Positions 58,451 through 64,000 of a stretch of DNA of 64,000 nucleotides are shown one piece after another. Origin of the DNA: Streptomyces sp. NBC_01283 (GTDB lineage Bacteria > Actinomycetota > Actinomycetes > Streptomycetales > Streptomycetaceae). The notes under the pieces are model-generated. The model was given only the letters and a program-made list of their open reading frames with translations, ran no database searches and was not told where the DNA came from. Each line of letters begins with the position of its first letter. Within the stretch, counting starts at the first letter, position 1. Location of the stretch: the NCBI RefSeq assembly GCF_041435335.1, contig NZ_CP108430.1, positions 8,776,001 to 8,840,000 of the forward strand. Direction: 5' to 3'. A program made the translations under genes and the position numbers.

Positions 58451-58481
58451 CGGCCGACCGTGTCGGTGTCCGGGGGCTCAG
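58442..58481 (-). terminator. Terminator of the DUF5997 gene, with duplicated arm
   Basis: CTGAGCCCCCGG (58442-58453) pairs with CCGGGGGCTCAG (58470-58481); an inner CCGAC/GTCGG stem fills the loop. It begins 13 nt after the DUF5997 stop. On that transcript the 3' arm is followed by further copies of GGGGCTCAG from the tandem repeat. Confidence 0.8.
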
Positions 58482-58493
58482 ATCTCGGGAAGC

Positions 58494-58898
58494 TCAGGAG
58501 CGGGACTGGCGGTCCTGCTCGGCGCGCTCCGCGTTCTTCTCCTTGATGCGTACCGTTTCCTTGCGGACCTCGGCCTGGGTGGCGCGCTCCTTCTGCAGCC
58601 ACTCCGGGTTGTCCGTCTTCAGCGCTTCGATCTGCTCCGTGGTGAGGGCCTCCGTGACCCCGCCACGTGCGAGACCGGCGATGGACACGCCGAGCTTCGA
58701 CGCGACGACCGGCCGGGGATGCGGGCCGTTGCGCCGCAGCTCCTGGAGCCACTCGGGCGGCTCGGTCTGCAGGGCGTTGAGCTCGGTGCGCGAGACGACA
58801 CCCTCCTGGAACTCGGCGGGGGTGGCCTCGAGGTACACACCCAGTTTCTTCGCCGCGGTCGCGGGCTTCATGGTCTGGGTGGTCTGGTGCGACGTCAT
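58494..58898 (-). CDS. DUF5997 protein with internal duplication
   Basis: A 134-residue helical protein of the actinobacterial DUF5997 family. It contains two related units: AAKKLGVYLEATPAEFQEGV...ELNALQTEPPEWLQELRRNG and ASKLGVSIAGLARGGVTEAL...QIEALKTDNPEWLQKERAT. Each resembles a helix-turn-helix followed by a PEWL signature. A highly charged C-terminal helix follows. TACCCT (58906-58911, minus strand) ends 7 nt before ATG 58898, so the message is leaderless. It is divergent from a LysR substrate-domain protein, a pairing conserved in actinobacteria; the two may form one regulatory unit. Confidence 0.82.
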   Translation of the reverse strand: MTSHQTTQTMKPATAAKKLGVYLEATPAEFQEGVVSRTELNALQTEPPEWLQELRRNGPHPRPVVASKLGVSIAGLARGGVTEALTTEQIEALKTDNPEWLQKERATQAEVRKETVRIKEKNAERAEQDRQSRS

Positions 58899-58957
58899 GG
58901 TCCCCAGGGTATCGAGCATGTGAGCTACCGCCGACCACGACCGGTAACCTGGCGGGG
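58899..58957. promoter_or_regulatory. Divergent leaderless promoters
   Basis: On the minus strand TACCCT (58911-58906) lies 7 nt before ATG 58898. On the plus strand TAACCT (58945-58950) lies 6 nt before GTG 58957. Both fit TANNNT -10 boxes, and both genes lack a Shine-Dalgarno, so both transcripts start at their initiation codons. The two -10 boxes are only 33 bp apart, so the -35 regions overlap and the promoters should compete. Confidence 0.6.
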
Positions 58958-59784
58958 TGACAGACTCGCAGGCAACCCCTTCTTTCAGGCTCGCGTACGT
59001 CCCGGGGGTGACACCCACCAAATGGGTGCGGATCTGGAACGAGCGGCTGCCCGATGTGCCGCTGACCCTCGTGGCGGTGTCCCCCGGCGAGGCTTTCGAG
59101 CTCCTGCGCGACGGCGGCGCCGACGCCGGTTTCGTACGACTGCCGGTCGACCGTACGGACCTCAGCGCGATCCCCCTCTATACCGAGACGACGGTCGTGG
59201 TGATCCCCAAGGACCACGTCATCGCGGCGGTCGACGAAGTGACAGTCGAGGACCTGGCCGACGAGATCCTCCTGCACCCCCTCGACGACACACTGCCGTG
59301 GGAGAGCCTGCCCGGACAGCCCGCGAACGAGCGCCCCGCCACGACGGCCGACGCCATCGAGCTGGTGGCGGCGGGCATCGGCGTCCTCGCCGTCCCCCAG
59401 TCGCTCGCCCGCCTGCACCACCGCAAGGACCTCACCTACCGGCCGCTCACGGAAGCCCCCGAATCACGGGTCGCGCTGTCCTGGCCGGAGGACGCCACCA
59501 CGGACCTGGTGGAGGACTTCATCGGGATCGTGCGAGGGCGCACCGTCAACAGCTCACGTGGCCGCTCCCAGACGCCCGCGGCCGGGTCGGCAGCGGGCTC
59601 GGACCAGTCGAAGCGGAAGAGCCCCGACAAGGGCGGCGCCAGGCGCAAGCCCACGGCGGGCACGGCGGGCAAGCCCGCCGGGAAGTCCGGAAAGCCGACC
59701 GGTAAGGCGGGCAAGAACGCGCGCGGCGGTTCCGGCGGCACCCCGAAGGGCGCCAAGCGGGGCAAGCCCCGCCGCCGGCCGTAG
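58957..59784 (+). CDS. LysR substrate-binding domain protein without helix-turn-helix, Lys-rich tail
   Basis: A 275-residue protein. Residues ~10-190 are a LysR-type effector domain (FRLAYVPGVTPTKWVRIWNE, EAFELLRDGGADAGFVRLPV, VAAGIGVLAVPQSLARLHHR), but no DNA-binding helix-turn-helix precedes it. The last ~80 residues are a Lys/Gly/Pro/Arg-rich tail (GKPAGKSGKPTGKAGKNARG) like histone H1-type tails that bind nucleic acid without sequence choice. The divergent DUF5997 protein has helix-turn-helix-like units and may supply specific DNA binding. GTG 58957 is leaderless. Confidence 0.8.
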   Translation: MTDSQATPSFRLAYVPGVTPTKWVRIWNERLPDVPLTLVAVSPGEAFELLRDGGADAGFVRLPVDRTDLSAIPLYTETTVVVIPKDHVIAAVDEVTVEDLADEILLHPLDDTLPWESLPGQPANERPATTADAIELVAAGIGVLAVPQSLARLHHRKDLTYRPLTEAPESRVALSWPEDATTDLVEDFIGIVRGRTVNSSRGRSQTPAAGSAAGSDQSKRKSPDKGGARRKPTAGTAGKPAGKSGKPTGKAGKNARGGSGGTPKGAKRGKPRRRP

Positions 59785-59840
59785 CCCCGGCTGCACTGCC
59801 CGCGGAGCGCTGCCCATGGGCCGCCCCTCCGGCAGCCGTC

Positions 59841-60860
59841 TCACCCGGTGCCGTTCCGCTGCGCCCACCAGGCGAGCACCCCGCCGAGGACGAACAGCAG
59901 GCAGATGGCCACGTTGGTCCGCTTGTAGGCGACGAGGACCGCGGCGAACTCACGGATGGTCGCGGTGGGCCAGAAGTACGCGGCTGTGGGTGAGCCCACG
60001 ACCTGGCCCCTGATCCCGGCCCGCCGGGCGGTGAGGGCGGCACGGAAGGCGTGGTAGTTGTTCGTGACGATGACGCACCGGTAGTCCGGCTTCGTCTTCT
60101 CCATGATCGCCTTGCTGAACCGCAGATTCTCGTCGGTCGTCGTCGAACGGTCCTCCCGCTCGATCAGGCCGGCGGGAAATCCGTGGGCGATCAGATCGTC
60201 GGCCATCGCGTGGGACTCCGGCACGTCTTCGTCCGGCCCCTGGCCCCCCGACGTGATGAGCACCGGCGCATCGCCCCGCTCGGCGAGGCGTGCGTGTACC
60301 GAGTGCGCCCGCCGGAGACGACTGGCGAGGAGCGGAGGCACGGTGGACCCGCCGACGAGCCCGGAGCCGAGCACGACCACGAAGTCGGCCTTGCGGTGCA
60401 CCCGCAGCCGCCCGTAGAGGAACGCGTAACAGACGAAACAGAGGAACAGGAACGCGAGATAGGCGGCTAGCCCGCCGGCGGCCGTGCCCACCCCGACCCA
60501 CACCGGCGTCCGTACGGCCACCGCCATGATCACCAGTGCCACGACCGCGAGGATGGCCAACGCGGCGACCAGCGACAGCAGGTTGGTCGGGCTCCTGCCC
60601 TCCTTGCGCACCATCTGCAGACTGTTGGAGAAGAGGAAGCACGTCAGTACGAGGATGCTCAGCGCGCCGAGCACCAGCAGCGCCCACGCCACGGCCTGAC
60701 CCGATGCCGAGCCGGACCTGACCAGTTGGAACAGCCAGGCCGCGAGGGCACAGAGCGCGGCGAGGCCCAGGATCACGGCATTGCTGAACTTCCTGCGCTC
60801 GCGCGCCACGCGCACGCAGAAGACGAGGAAGAGGAGTATTGCCGGGGCGTAGAGCAACAT
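59841..60860 (-). CDS. YdcF/SanA-like DUF218 membrane protein
   Basis: A 339-residue protein with about four N-terminal membrane helices (LLYAPAILLFLVFCVRVARE, VAWALLVLGALSILVLTCFL, TNLLSLVAALAILAVVALVI, YLAFLFLCFVCYAFLYG), a DUF218 domain (VVVLGSGLVGGSTVPPLLAS, VLITSGGQGPDEDVPESHAM, CVIVTNNYHAFRAALTARRA) and a last helix near the C-terminus. The family (YdcF, SanA, ElyC) is linked to envelope biogenesis and vancomycin sensitivity in other bacteria. TAGGCT ends 6 nt before ATG 60860, so a leaderless start is likely. Confidence 0.83.
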   Translation of the reverse strand: MLLYAPAILLFLVFCVRVARERRKFSNAVILGLAALCALAAWLFQLVRSGSASGQAVAWALLVLGALSILVLTCFLFSNSLQMVRKEGRSPTNLLSLVAALAILAVVALVIMAVAVRTPVWVGVGTAAGGLAAYLAFLFLCFVCYAFLYGRLRVHRKADFVVVLGSGLVGGSTVPPLLASRLRRAHSVHARLAERGDAPVLITSGGQGPDEDVPESHAMADDLIAHGFPAGLIEREDRSTTTDENLRFSKAIMEKTKPDYRCVIVTNNYHAFRAALTARRAGIRGQVVGSPTAAYFWPTATIREFAAVLVAYKRTNVAICLLFVLGGVLAWWAQRNGTG

Positions 60861-60998
60861 CCGCACAGCCTAGGCGCGGTCGGCCACCGCCTCGGGCCGG
60901 AACCGAGACTGGCCCCGAGACCGGTACGGGAGGCGTCCGCTGCAGTGATCTCGTGGTGCAGGCCGTGCCCTTATGCGCGACAGGGAGTTGACCCCGGT

Positions 60999-61229
60999 AT
61001 GAAGAAGCGAAGCGTACTGGCCGTTGTCACTTTTGCCGCAGGGGCTGTCATCGCCGCGATCAGCCCGCCCCCGGGAGCGGACACGGCGGACACGAGGGAG
61101 CCCGCCCACGCCACAGGCGCCCTGGACGTGATCGACGACGCCGGTCAGTGGACCGGGGATGCCCCGCAGACGCCCGGCGCCGGTGTCGGCGTGGTCGCCC
61201 CCGACATCTCCAGCACCCAGCGGCTCTGA
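60999..61229 (+). CDS. Small secreted protein
   Basis: A 76-residue protein with a Sec signal peptide (MKKRSVLAVVTFAAGAVIAA) and a short acidic, Gly/Pro-rich mature part. GGGAG lies a few bases upstream of ATG 60999. No Cys is present. Function unknown; it is next to a second small secreted protein gene. Confidence 0.6.
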   Translation: MKKRSVLAVVTFAAGAVIAAISPPPGADTADTREPAHATGALDVIDDAGQWTGDAPQTPGAGVGVVAPDISSTQRL

Positions 61230-61341
61230 GGCGACGGAGGGGGGCCGGGACGTCGTGAGTGTCCCGGCCCGGCCGCCCCTCACCCGCCCCACCCGCCCCG
61301 GAGAAACACGTGGAGCACTCGCCCACACCTGGAGAACCCAC

Positions 61342-61650
61342 ATGTCCCGTACCCGACCGGTCCGTGAGAACGCGGCGCGCCTCGCAGCCGTGCTGGCGCT
61401 GGGCCTCCTGGCCCTGCCGATGCTCGGCGGCACCGCCACGGCAGGCGGCACCTGCTTCGCCACTCACGCCGACGCCCCGATCTACGCCGGGAACAACCCA
61501 TGGACCGAGATCGTGGGCTACCTCGATCCGGGCACCCCGGTGAACGGCACCCGCCAGAGCGCCGACGCCCTGTGGCAGGTCTCGCGCACCGACAACGGCC
61601 GGCAACTCGGTTACATGCGGCCCGCCGACCTCAGGTGCGACGGCGGCTGA
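61342..61650 (+). CDS. Small secreted SH3-like protein
   Basis: A 102-residue protein with a signal peptide (AARLAAVLALGLLALPMLGG, cleavage near TATAGG). The mature part is a single SH3b-like domain (THADAPIYAGNNPWTEIVGY, GRQLGYMRPADLRCDGG) with two Cys that can form one disulfide. Such proteins often bind cell wall or other exported factors. GGAGAACCC precedes ATG 61342. Confidence 0.7.
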   Translation: MSRTRPVRENAARLAAVLALGLLALPMLGGTATAGGTCFATHADAPIYAGNNPWTEIVGYLDPGTPVNGTRQSADALWQVSRTDNGRQLGYMRPADLRCDGG

Positions 61651-61805
61651 CGACCGCTCACCAGCGGCCACGGCGGGCCCGGCACATCGGGCCCGCCGCC
61701 GCTCGGCCCCCAACTGAACTCTGTGGCCCGCTCGCTTGCCGTCCGGGTATCGTCCACCTCTTGATCAGCCGCTTCGGCGGCCTCCGAAGCAGAGGTGGAT
61801 CTCGC

Positions 61806-62159
61806 ATGACCAGCCGACCCGCCACGACGACCCTGTGGCGCCCGACCGGTCCCAAGGAGCTGGATCTGGTCCGGGAGTCGAGCTGGCGCGCCTGGCCGCC
61901 CCGCCTGCCCGAGCAGCGGATCTTCTATCCGGTCCTCAACGAGGACTACGCGATCAGGATCGCCAGGGACTGGAACGTGAAGTACGACGGCGTGGGCCAC
62001 GTGACGCGGTTCGAGGTCGACTCCGAGTTTCTGCGTCGGTACCCCGTCCAGCAGGCGGGTGGCCGGACGATCCTCGAACTGTGGGTCCCGGCCGAGGAGC
62101 TCGACGCGTTCAACTCCCACATCGTCGGCGAGATCGACCTGGTCCACACGTTCCGGTGA
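61806..62159 (+). CDS. Small protein annotated in relatives as ADP-ribosylation/crystallin J1
   Basis: A 117-residue protein beginning MTSRPATTTLWRPTGPKELD with the segments SSWRAWPPRLPEQRIFYPVL, YAIRIARDWNVKYDGVGHVT and LELWVPAEELDAFNSHIVG. Streptomyces relatives are labelled ADP-ribosylation/crystallin J1 although they are far too short for that hydrolase, so the name carries no functional weight. AGAGGTGG precedes ATG 61806. Function unknown. Confidence 0.7.
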   Translation: MTSRPATTTLWRPTGPKELDLVRESSWRAWPPRLPEQRIFYPVLNEDYAIRIARDWNVKYDGVGHVTRFEVDSEFLRRYPVQQAGGRTILELWVPAEELDAFNSHIVGEIDLVHTFR

Positions 62160-62210
62160 GAGAGGCGCAGGCCCCTGCCGGGTTTGTGAACCGGTTCGGG
62201 AGAGGACTGA

Positions 62211-62224
62211 GGAGAGCGCTCTCC
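62211..62224. promoter_or_regulatory. Distal LacI-type operator
   Basis: GGAGAGCGCTCTCC, a perfect palindrome with the central CG of LacI-family operators, sharing its whole sequence with the promoter-proximal site at 62503-62518. Confidence 0.6.
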
Positions 62225-62470
62225 CGGAAAGCATCCTCCGCCCGTCCGGCCGAGACGTCAACGCCCGCGAACCCACTCGTCACGTTGCCGCCGAACGGCG
62301 CTGCGTAGCTGTCGAGATGGCAGGACTCGCCGGTACGTGACACCCCAATGCCCAATGAGCAGGGGGAAGTTGCATACCAGCGACTGAAGTGACCGGGGAA
62401 GGCGGCGACCTCGTACGTCAAATGCGCGCCGGCGGACCGCAACCGTCGGCCCCCAGTCCTTCACCGGCTC

Positions 62471-62518
62471 TTGACACGCTCGCGTCACGATGGGAACACT
62501 CCGGGAGAGCGCTCTCCC
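62471..62518 (+). promoter_or_regulatory. Promoter with LacI-type operator before the DUF1996 gene
   Basis: TTGACA (62471-62476), an 18-nt spacer and AACACT (62495-62500) make a promoter. The perfect 16-bp palindrome GGGAGAGCGCTCTCCC (62503-62518) covers the expected transcription start. It resembles LacI-family sugar-regulator boxes of Streptomyces such as that of CebR (TGGGAGCGCTCCCA). This suggests carbohydrate-dependent control. No lacI gene is in the window. Confidence 0.7.
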
Positions 62519-62682
62519 ACCCTGTTCCTCTCAGGGCGCTCTGCGGCAGATGGTTCCGGGCGGACGACGTACTTCCTCGACGGCCCCCGGCCACGCATGT
62601 CCCCACCCGGTGTCCGGGAGTGCACGGCCACGGCTCCCGGCAGGCCGGCCCCCCATCCCTCTCCACGTGGCAGGAGGTCTCC

Positions 62683-63771
62683 ATGGCACGGAGATCGCGC
62701 ACCATCTCGGGAACGCTCATCGCAGGCGCACTGATCGTCAGCTCGCTGGGCATCGGCGGCATCGCGGTGAGCGCCGACCACGCGTCCGAGTCCCGGACGC
62801 CGAAGACCGCGGCATTGCACGCGGGACACACCATGGCCGCATCCACCCGCGCGGCGGCCGAGGACGCCGACGACGACGGATACATCCCCGCGAAGCAGCC
62901 CGTCACCGGTGTCGAACCGTCGGCGGATCAGCCGCCGCACCGCTACTTCCACGAGTTCCAGGCGCACTGTTCGGTGACACACACCGCCCCCGACGACCCC
63001 ATCGTCTATCCCGGGCAGCCCGGCAAGTCGCATGACCACACGTTCATGGGGAACACCACGACGAACGCCCACAGCACCACGGCGTCCCTGGACGCGGGAT
63101 CCACCAAGTGCCTTGCCCCCGGCGACAGGTCGGCGTACTGGATGCCCACGCTGTACAACGGCGACAACGAGGTACGGCCCGTCGGGGACCAGACGATCTA
63201 CTACAAGGCCGGGGTCACCGACTACACGAGTGTGCGGCCCTTCCCGAAGGGGCTCAGGTTCGTCGTCGGCAGCCCGATGCAGACCGCGCAGGAGTTCCGC
63301 GACCACCCGGGCTTCGTCGAGGGGTGGGAGTGCGGGAACAGCTACTTCAACGTCGAGTTCCCCAAGAACTGTCCCACGACGGCCGACACCCAGCTCAACA
63401 TCCGTTTCCAGGCGCCCAGTTGCTGGGACGGCAAGACGCTTGACTCGCCGAATCACCAGAGCCACATGTCCTACCCGGTGGTCAGGAGCGGCACCAACGA
63501 CAACGTGTGCCCGACGAGTCACCCCGTCGCCCTGCCGATGATCGAGTTCAAGATGGCGTTCCCCGTCAACGGGGACATGTCGAAGGTCCGCCTGGCGAGC
63601 GGGACGGGCCACTCCTTCCACTACGACTTCTTCAACGCGTGGGACGACGCGACGCTGAAGGCGCTGGTGGATCACTGTGTCGTCGGCGGTCTGCAGTGCG
63701 ATCCGCGCGGCTATGACCAGACCCATCCCGAAGCGGGCGCGGCGCTCGACGAGAACTACGAGCTGCCCTGA
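62683..63771 (+). CDS. Secreted DUF1996 protein
   Basis: A 362-residue secreted protein. The signal peptide (TISGTLIAGALIVSSLGIGG, cleavage near VSA-DHA) is followed by a short His/acidic spacer and the DUF1996 domain: FHEFQAHCSVTHTAPDDPIV, GKSHDHTFMGNTTTNAHSTT, DRSAYWMPTLYNGDNEV and, near the end, HYDFFNAWDD. Conserved His and Cys suggest metal or carbohydrate contacts. DUF1996 is found in fungal and actinobacterial secretomes and is often linked to polysaccharide use; the activity is unknown. CAGGAGG precedes ATG 62683. A LacI-type operator controls it. Confidence 0.85.
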   Translation: MARRSRTISGTLIAGALIVSSLGIGGIAVSADHASESRTPKTAALHAGHTMAASTRAAAEDADDDGYIPAKQPVTGVEPSADQPPHRYFHEFQAHCSVTHTAPDDPIVYPGQPGKSHDHTFMGNTTTNAHSTTASLDAGSTKCLAPGDRSAYWMPTLYNGDNEVRPVGDQTIYYKAGVTDYTSVRPFPKGLRFVVGSPMQTAQEFRDHPGFVEGWECGNSYFNVEFPKNCPTTADTQLNIRFQAPSCWDGKTLDSPNHQSHMSYPVVRSGTNDNVCPTSHPVALPMIEFKMAFPVNGDMSKVRLASGTGHSFHYDFFNAWDDATLKALVDHCVVGGLQCDPRGYDQTHPEAGAALDENYELP

Positions 63772-63780
63772 CCCCCGGCC

Positions 63781-63813
63781 TGCGAAGGGTGAGGCTCCCT
63801 TTCGCCCTTCGCA
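63781..63813 (+). terminator. Terminator after the DUF1996 gene
   Basis: TGCGAAGGG (63781-63789) pairs with CCCTTCGCA (63805-63813); two further pairs (one G-T) extend the stem to 11. It starts 9 nt after the stop codon. Confidence 0.75.
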
Positions 63814-63871
63814 GGCACCCCTGCGCCCCCCTGCCCCGCATCACCCCCATCCCCCTCGCCCAGGAGAACCC

Positions 63872-64000
63872 ATGCGCAGACCTGGTACCGCTCTCTCCCT
63901 CGGCCGCCTTGGCCGCTTCGTGGCCCCGGTGACCGCGGGCCTGCTCGTGACCGGAGCGCTTGCGCTCCCGGCGCAGCAGGCGCACGCGGCCGGCAGCGTC
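63872..64000 (+). CDS. Secreted protein, N-terminal part (cut by window end)
   Basis: The first 43 codons of a gene that continues past the window. They encode a signal peptide (MRRPGTALSLGRLGRFVAPV, then TAGLLVTGALALPAQQAHAA) with a typical AHA-AG cleavage site. CAGGAGAACCC precedes ATG 63872. The mature protein is not visible, so no function can be given. Confidence 0.75.
   Translation, partial: MRRPGTALSLGRLGRFVAPVTAGLLVTGALALPAQQAHAAGSV

Larger units (their letters stand above)
62160..62682. other. 523-bp gene-free region with LacI-type operators
   Basis: No coding frame with a good start or family match is seen on either strand. The region contains a GAACCGGTTC palindrome (62188-62197), GGAGAGCGCTCTCC (62211-62224) and GGGAGAGCGCTCTCCC (62503-62518). 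The right part is the promoter of the DUF1996 gene; the left operators may act with it by looping, about 290 bp apart. Confidence 0.6.

Noticed and set aside
1..64000. CRISPR arrays, prophage, insertion sequences, secondary-metabolite core synthases
   Set aside because: No spaced direct repeats, transposase, integrase, phage structural gene, PKS, NRPS or terpene synthase motif was seen in any frame.

Overview
The window is a stretch of Streptomyces chromosome. The evidence is a very high GC content with GC-rich third codon positions, a conservon (cvn) signalling operon, many start codons placed 6-7 nt after a TANNNT-type -10 box (leaderless promoters), TTA (bldA) codons in only a few accessory genes, and typical actinobacterial families (DUF742, DUF5997, DUF3105, CYP157/CYP154 pairs, SHOCT proteins). 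No rRNA, tRNA, insertion sequence, CRISPR array or prophage was recognised.

Layout. 0-2.3 kb: a lower-GC accessory edge with one small membrane protein (TTA codon) fused against a 5'-truncated tannase-type esterase. 2.4-8.2 kb: conservon cvnA-B-C-D-E (sensor kinase, roadblock, DUF742, GTPase, CYP157-like P450) plus a CYP154-like P450. 8.2-14.8 kb: housekeeping and small genes (LysR/EamA pair, SHOCT, 2H phosphoesterase, RidA, isochorismatase-like, cupin, membrane-anchored EEP nuclease, a 41-aa ORF). 14.9-20.2 kb: a lysine/pipecolate catabolic cluster (amaB, hglS, amaA, divergent LysR). 20.3-21.7 kb: a stand-alone alanyl-tRNA-synthetase catalytic domain preceded by a leaderless leader peptide and a terminator/antiterminator pair that looks like ribosome-mediated attenuation. 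22-27.4 kb: methyltransferase, membrane proteins, an acetyltransferase-TetR operon with twin operators, an ArsR-AHSA1 fusion with a DHFR-family gene. 27.4-33.3 kb: RTX-repeat protein, AA10 copper monooxygenase (LPMO), TrxB-like flavoprotein, DUF6010 protein, then a scrambled mgtE/DHFR pseudogene patch and a secreted protein. 33.3-38.4 kb: PepSY membrane protein, ArsR with a His-rich zinc-type CDF exporter, DUF3105. 38.4-45.6 kb: CysRS/MshC-like degenerate protein, a TPR-like protein, a frameshifted tyrosine phosphatase, FUSC, MFS and TetR. 45.9-50.7 kb: a molybdenum aldehyde oxidoreductase operon of paoABCD type. 50.8-57.5 kb: an IclR-linked group (YdiJ-type FAD/Fe-S oxidoreductase, serine/alanine-glyoxylate-type aminotransferase, MatC-type carrier). 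57.5-64 kb: DUF2071, DUF5997 and a LysR substrate domain without a helix-turn-helix, YdcF, small secreted proteins, and a DUF1996 secreted protein under a LacI-type operator.

How the parts work together. AmaA, AmaB and HglS give the steps from L-pipecolate to 2-aminoadipate and from 2-oxoadipate to D-2-hydroxyglutarate; the transaminase joining them is not in the window, while a candidate D-2-hydroxyacid dehydrogenase (YdiJ type) lies 32 kb away. The IclR-linked group can be read as uptake, oxidation and transamination of a short 2-hydroxyacid such as glycolate. The most novel-looking element is the AlaRS-like gene with its predicted attenuator. Three genes are clearly broken (mgtE, a DHFR-family fragment, the tyrosine phosphatase) and one is truncated (esterase).
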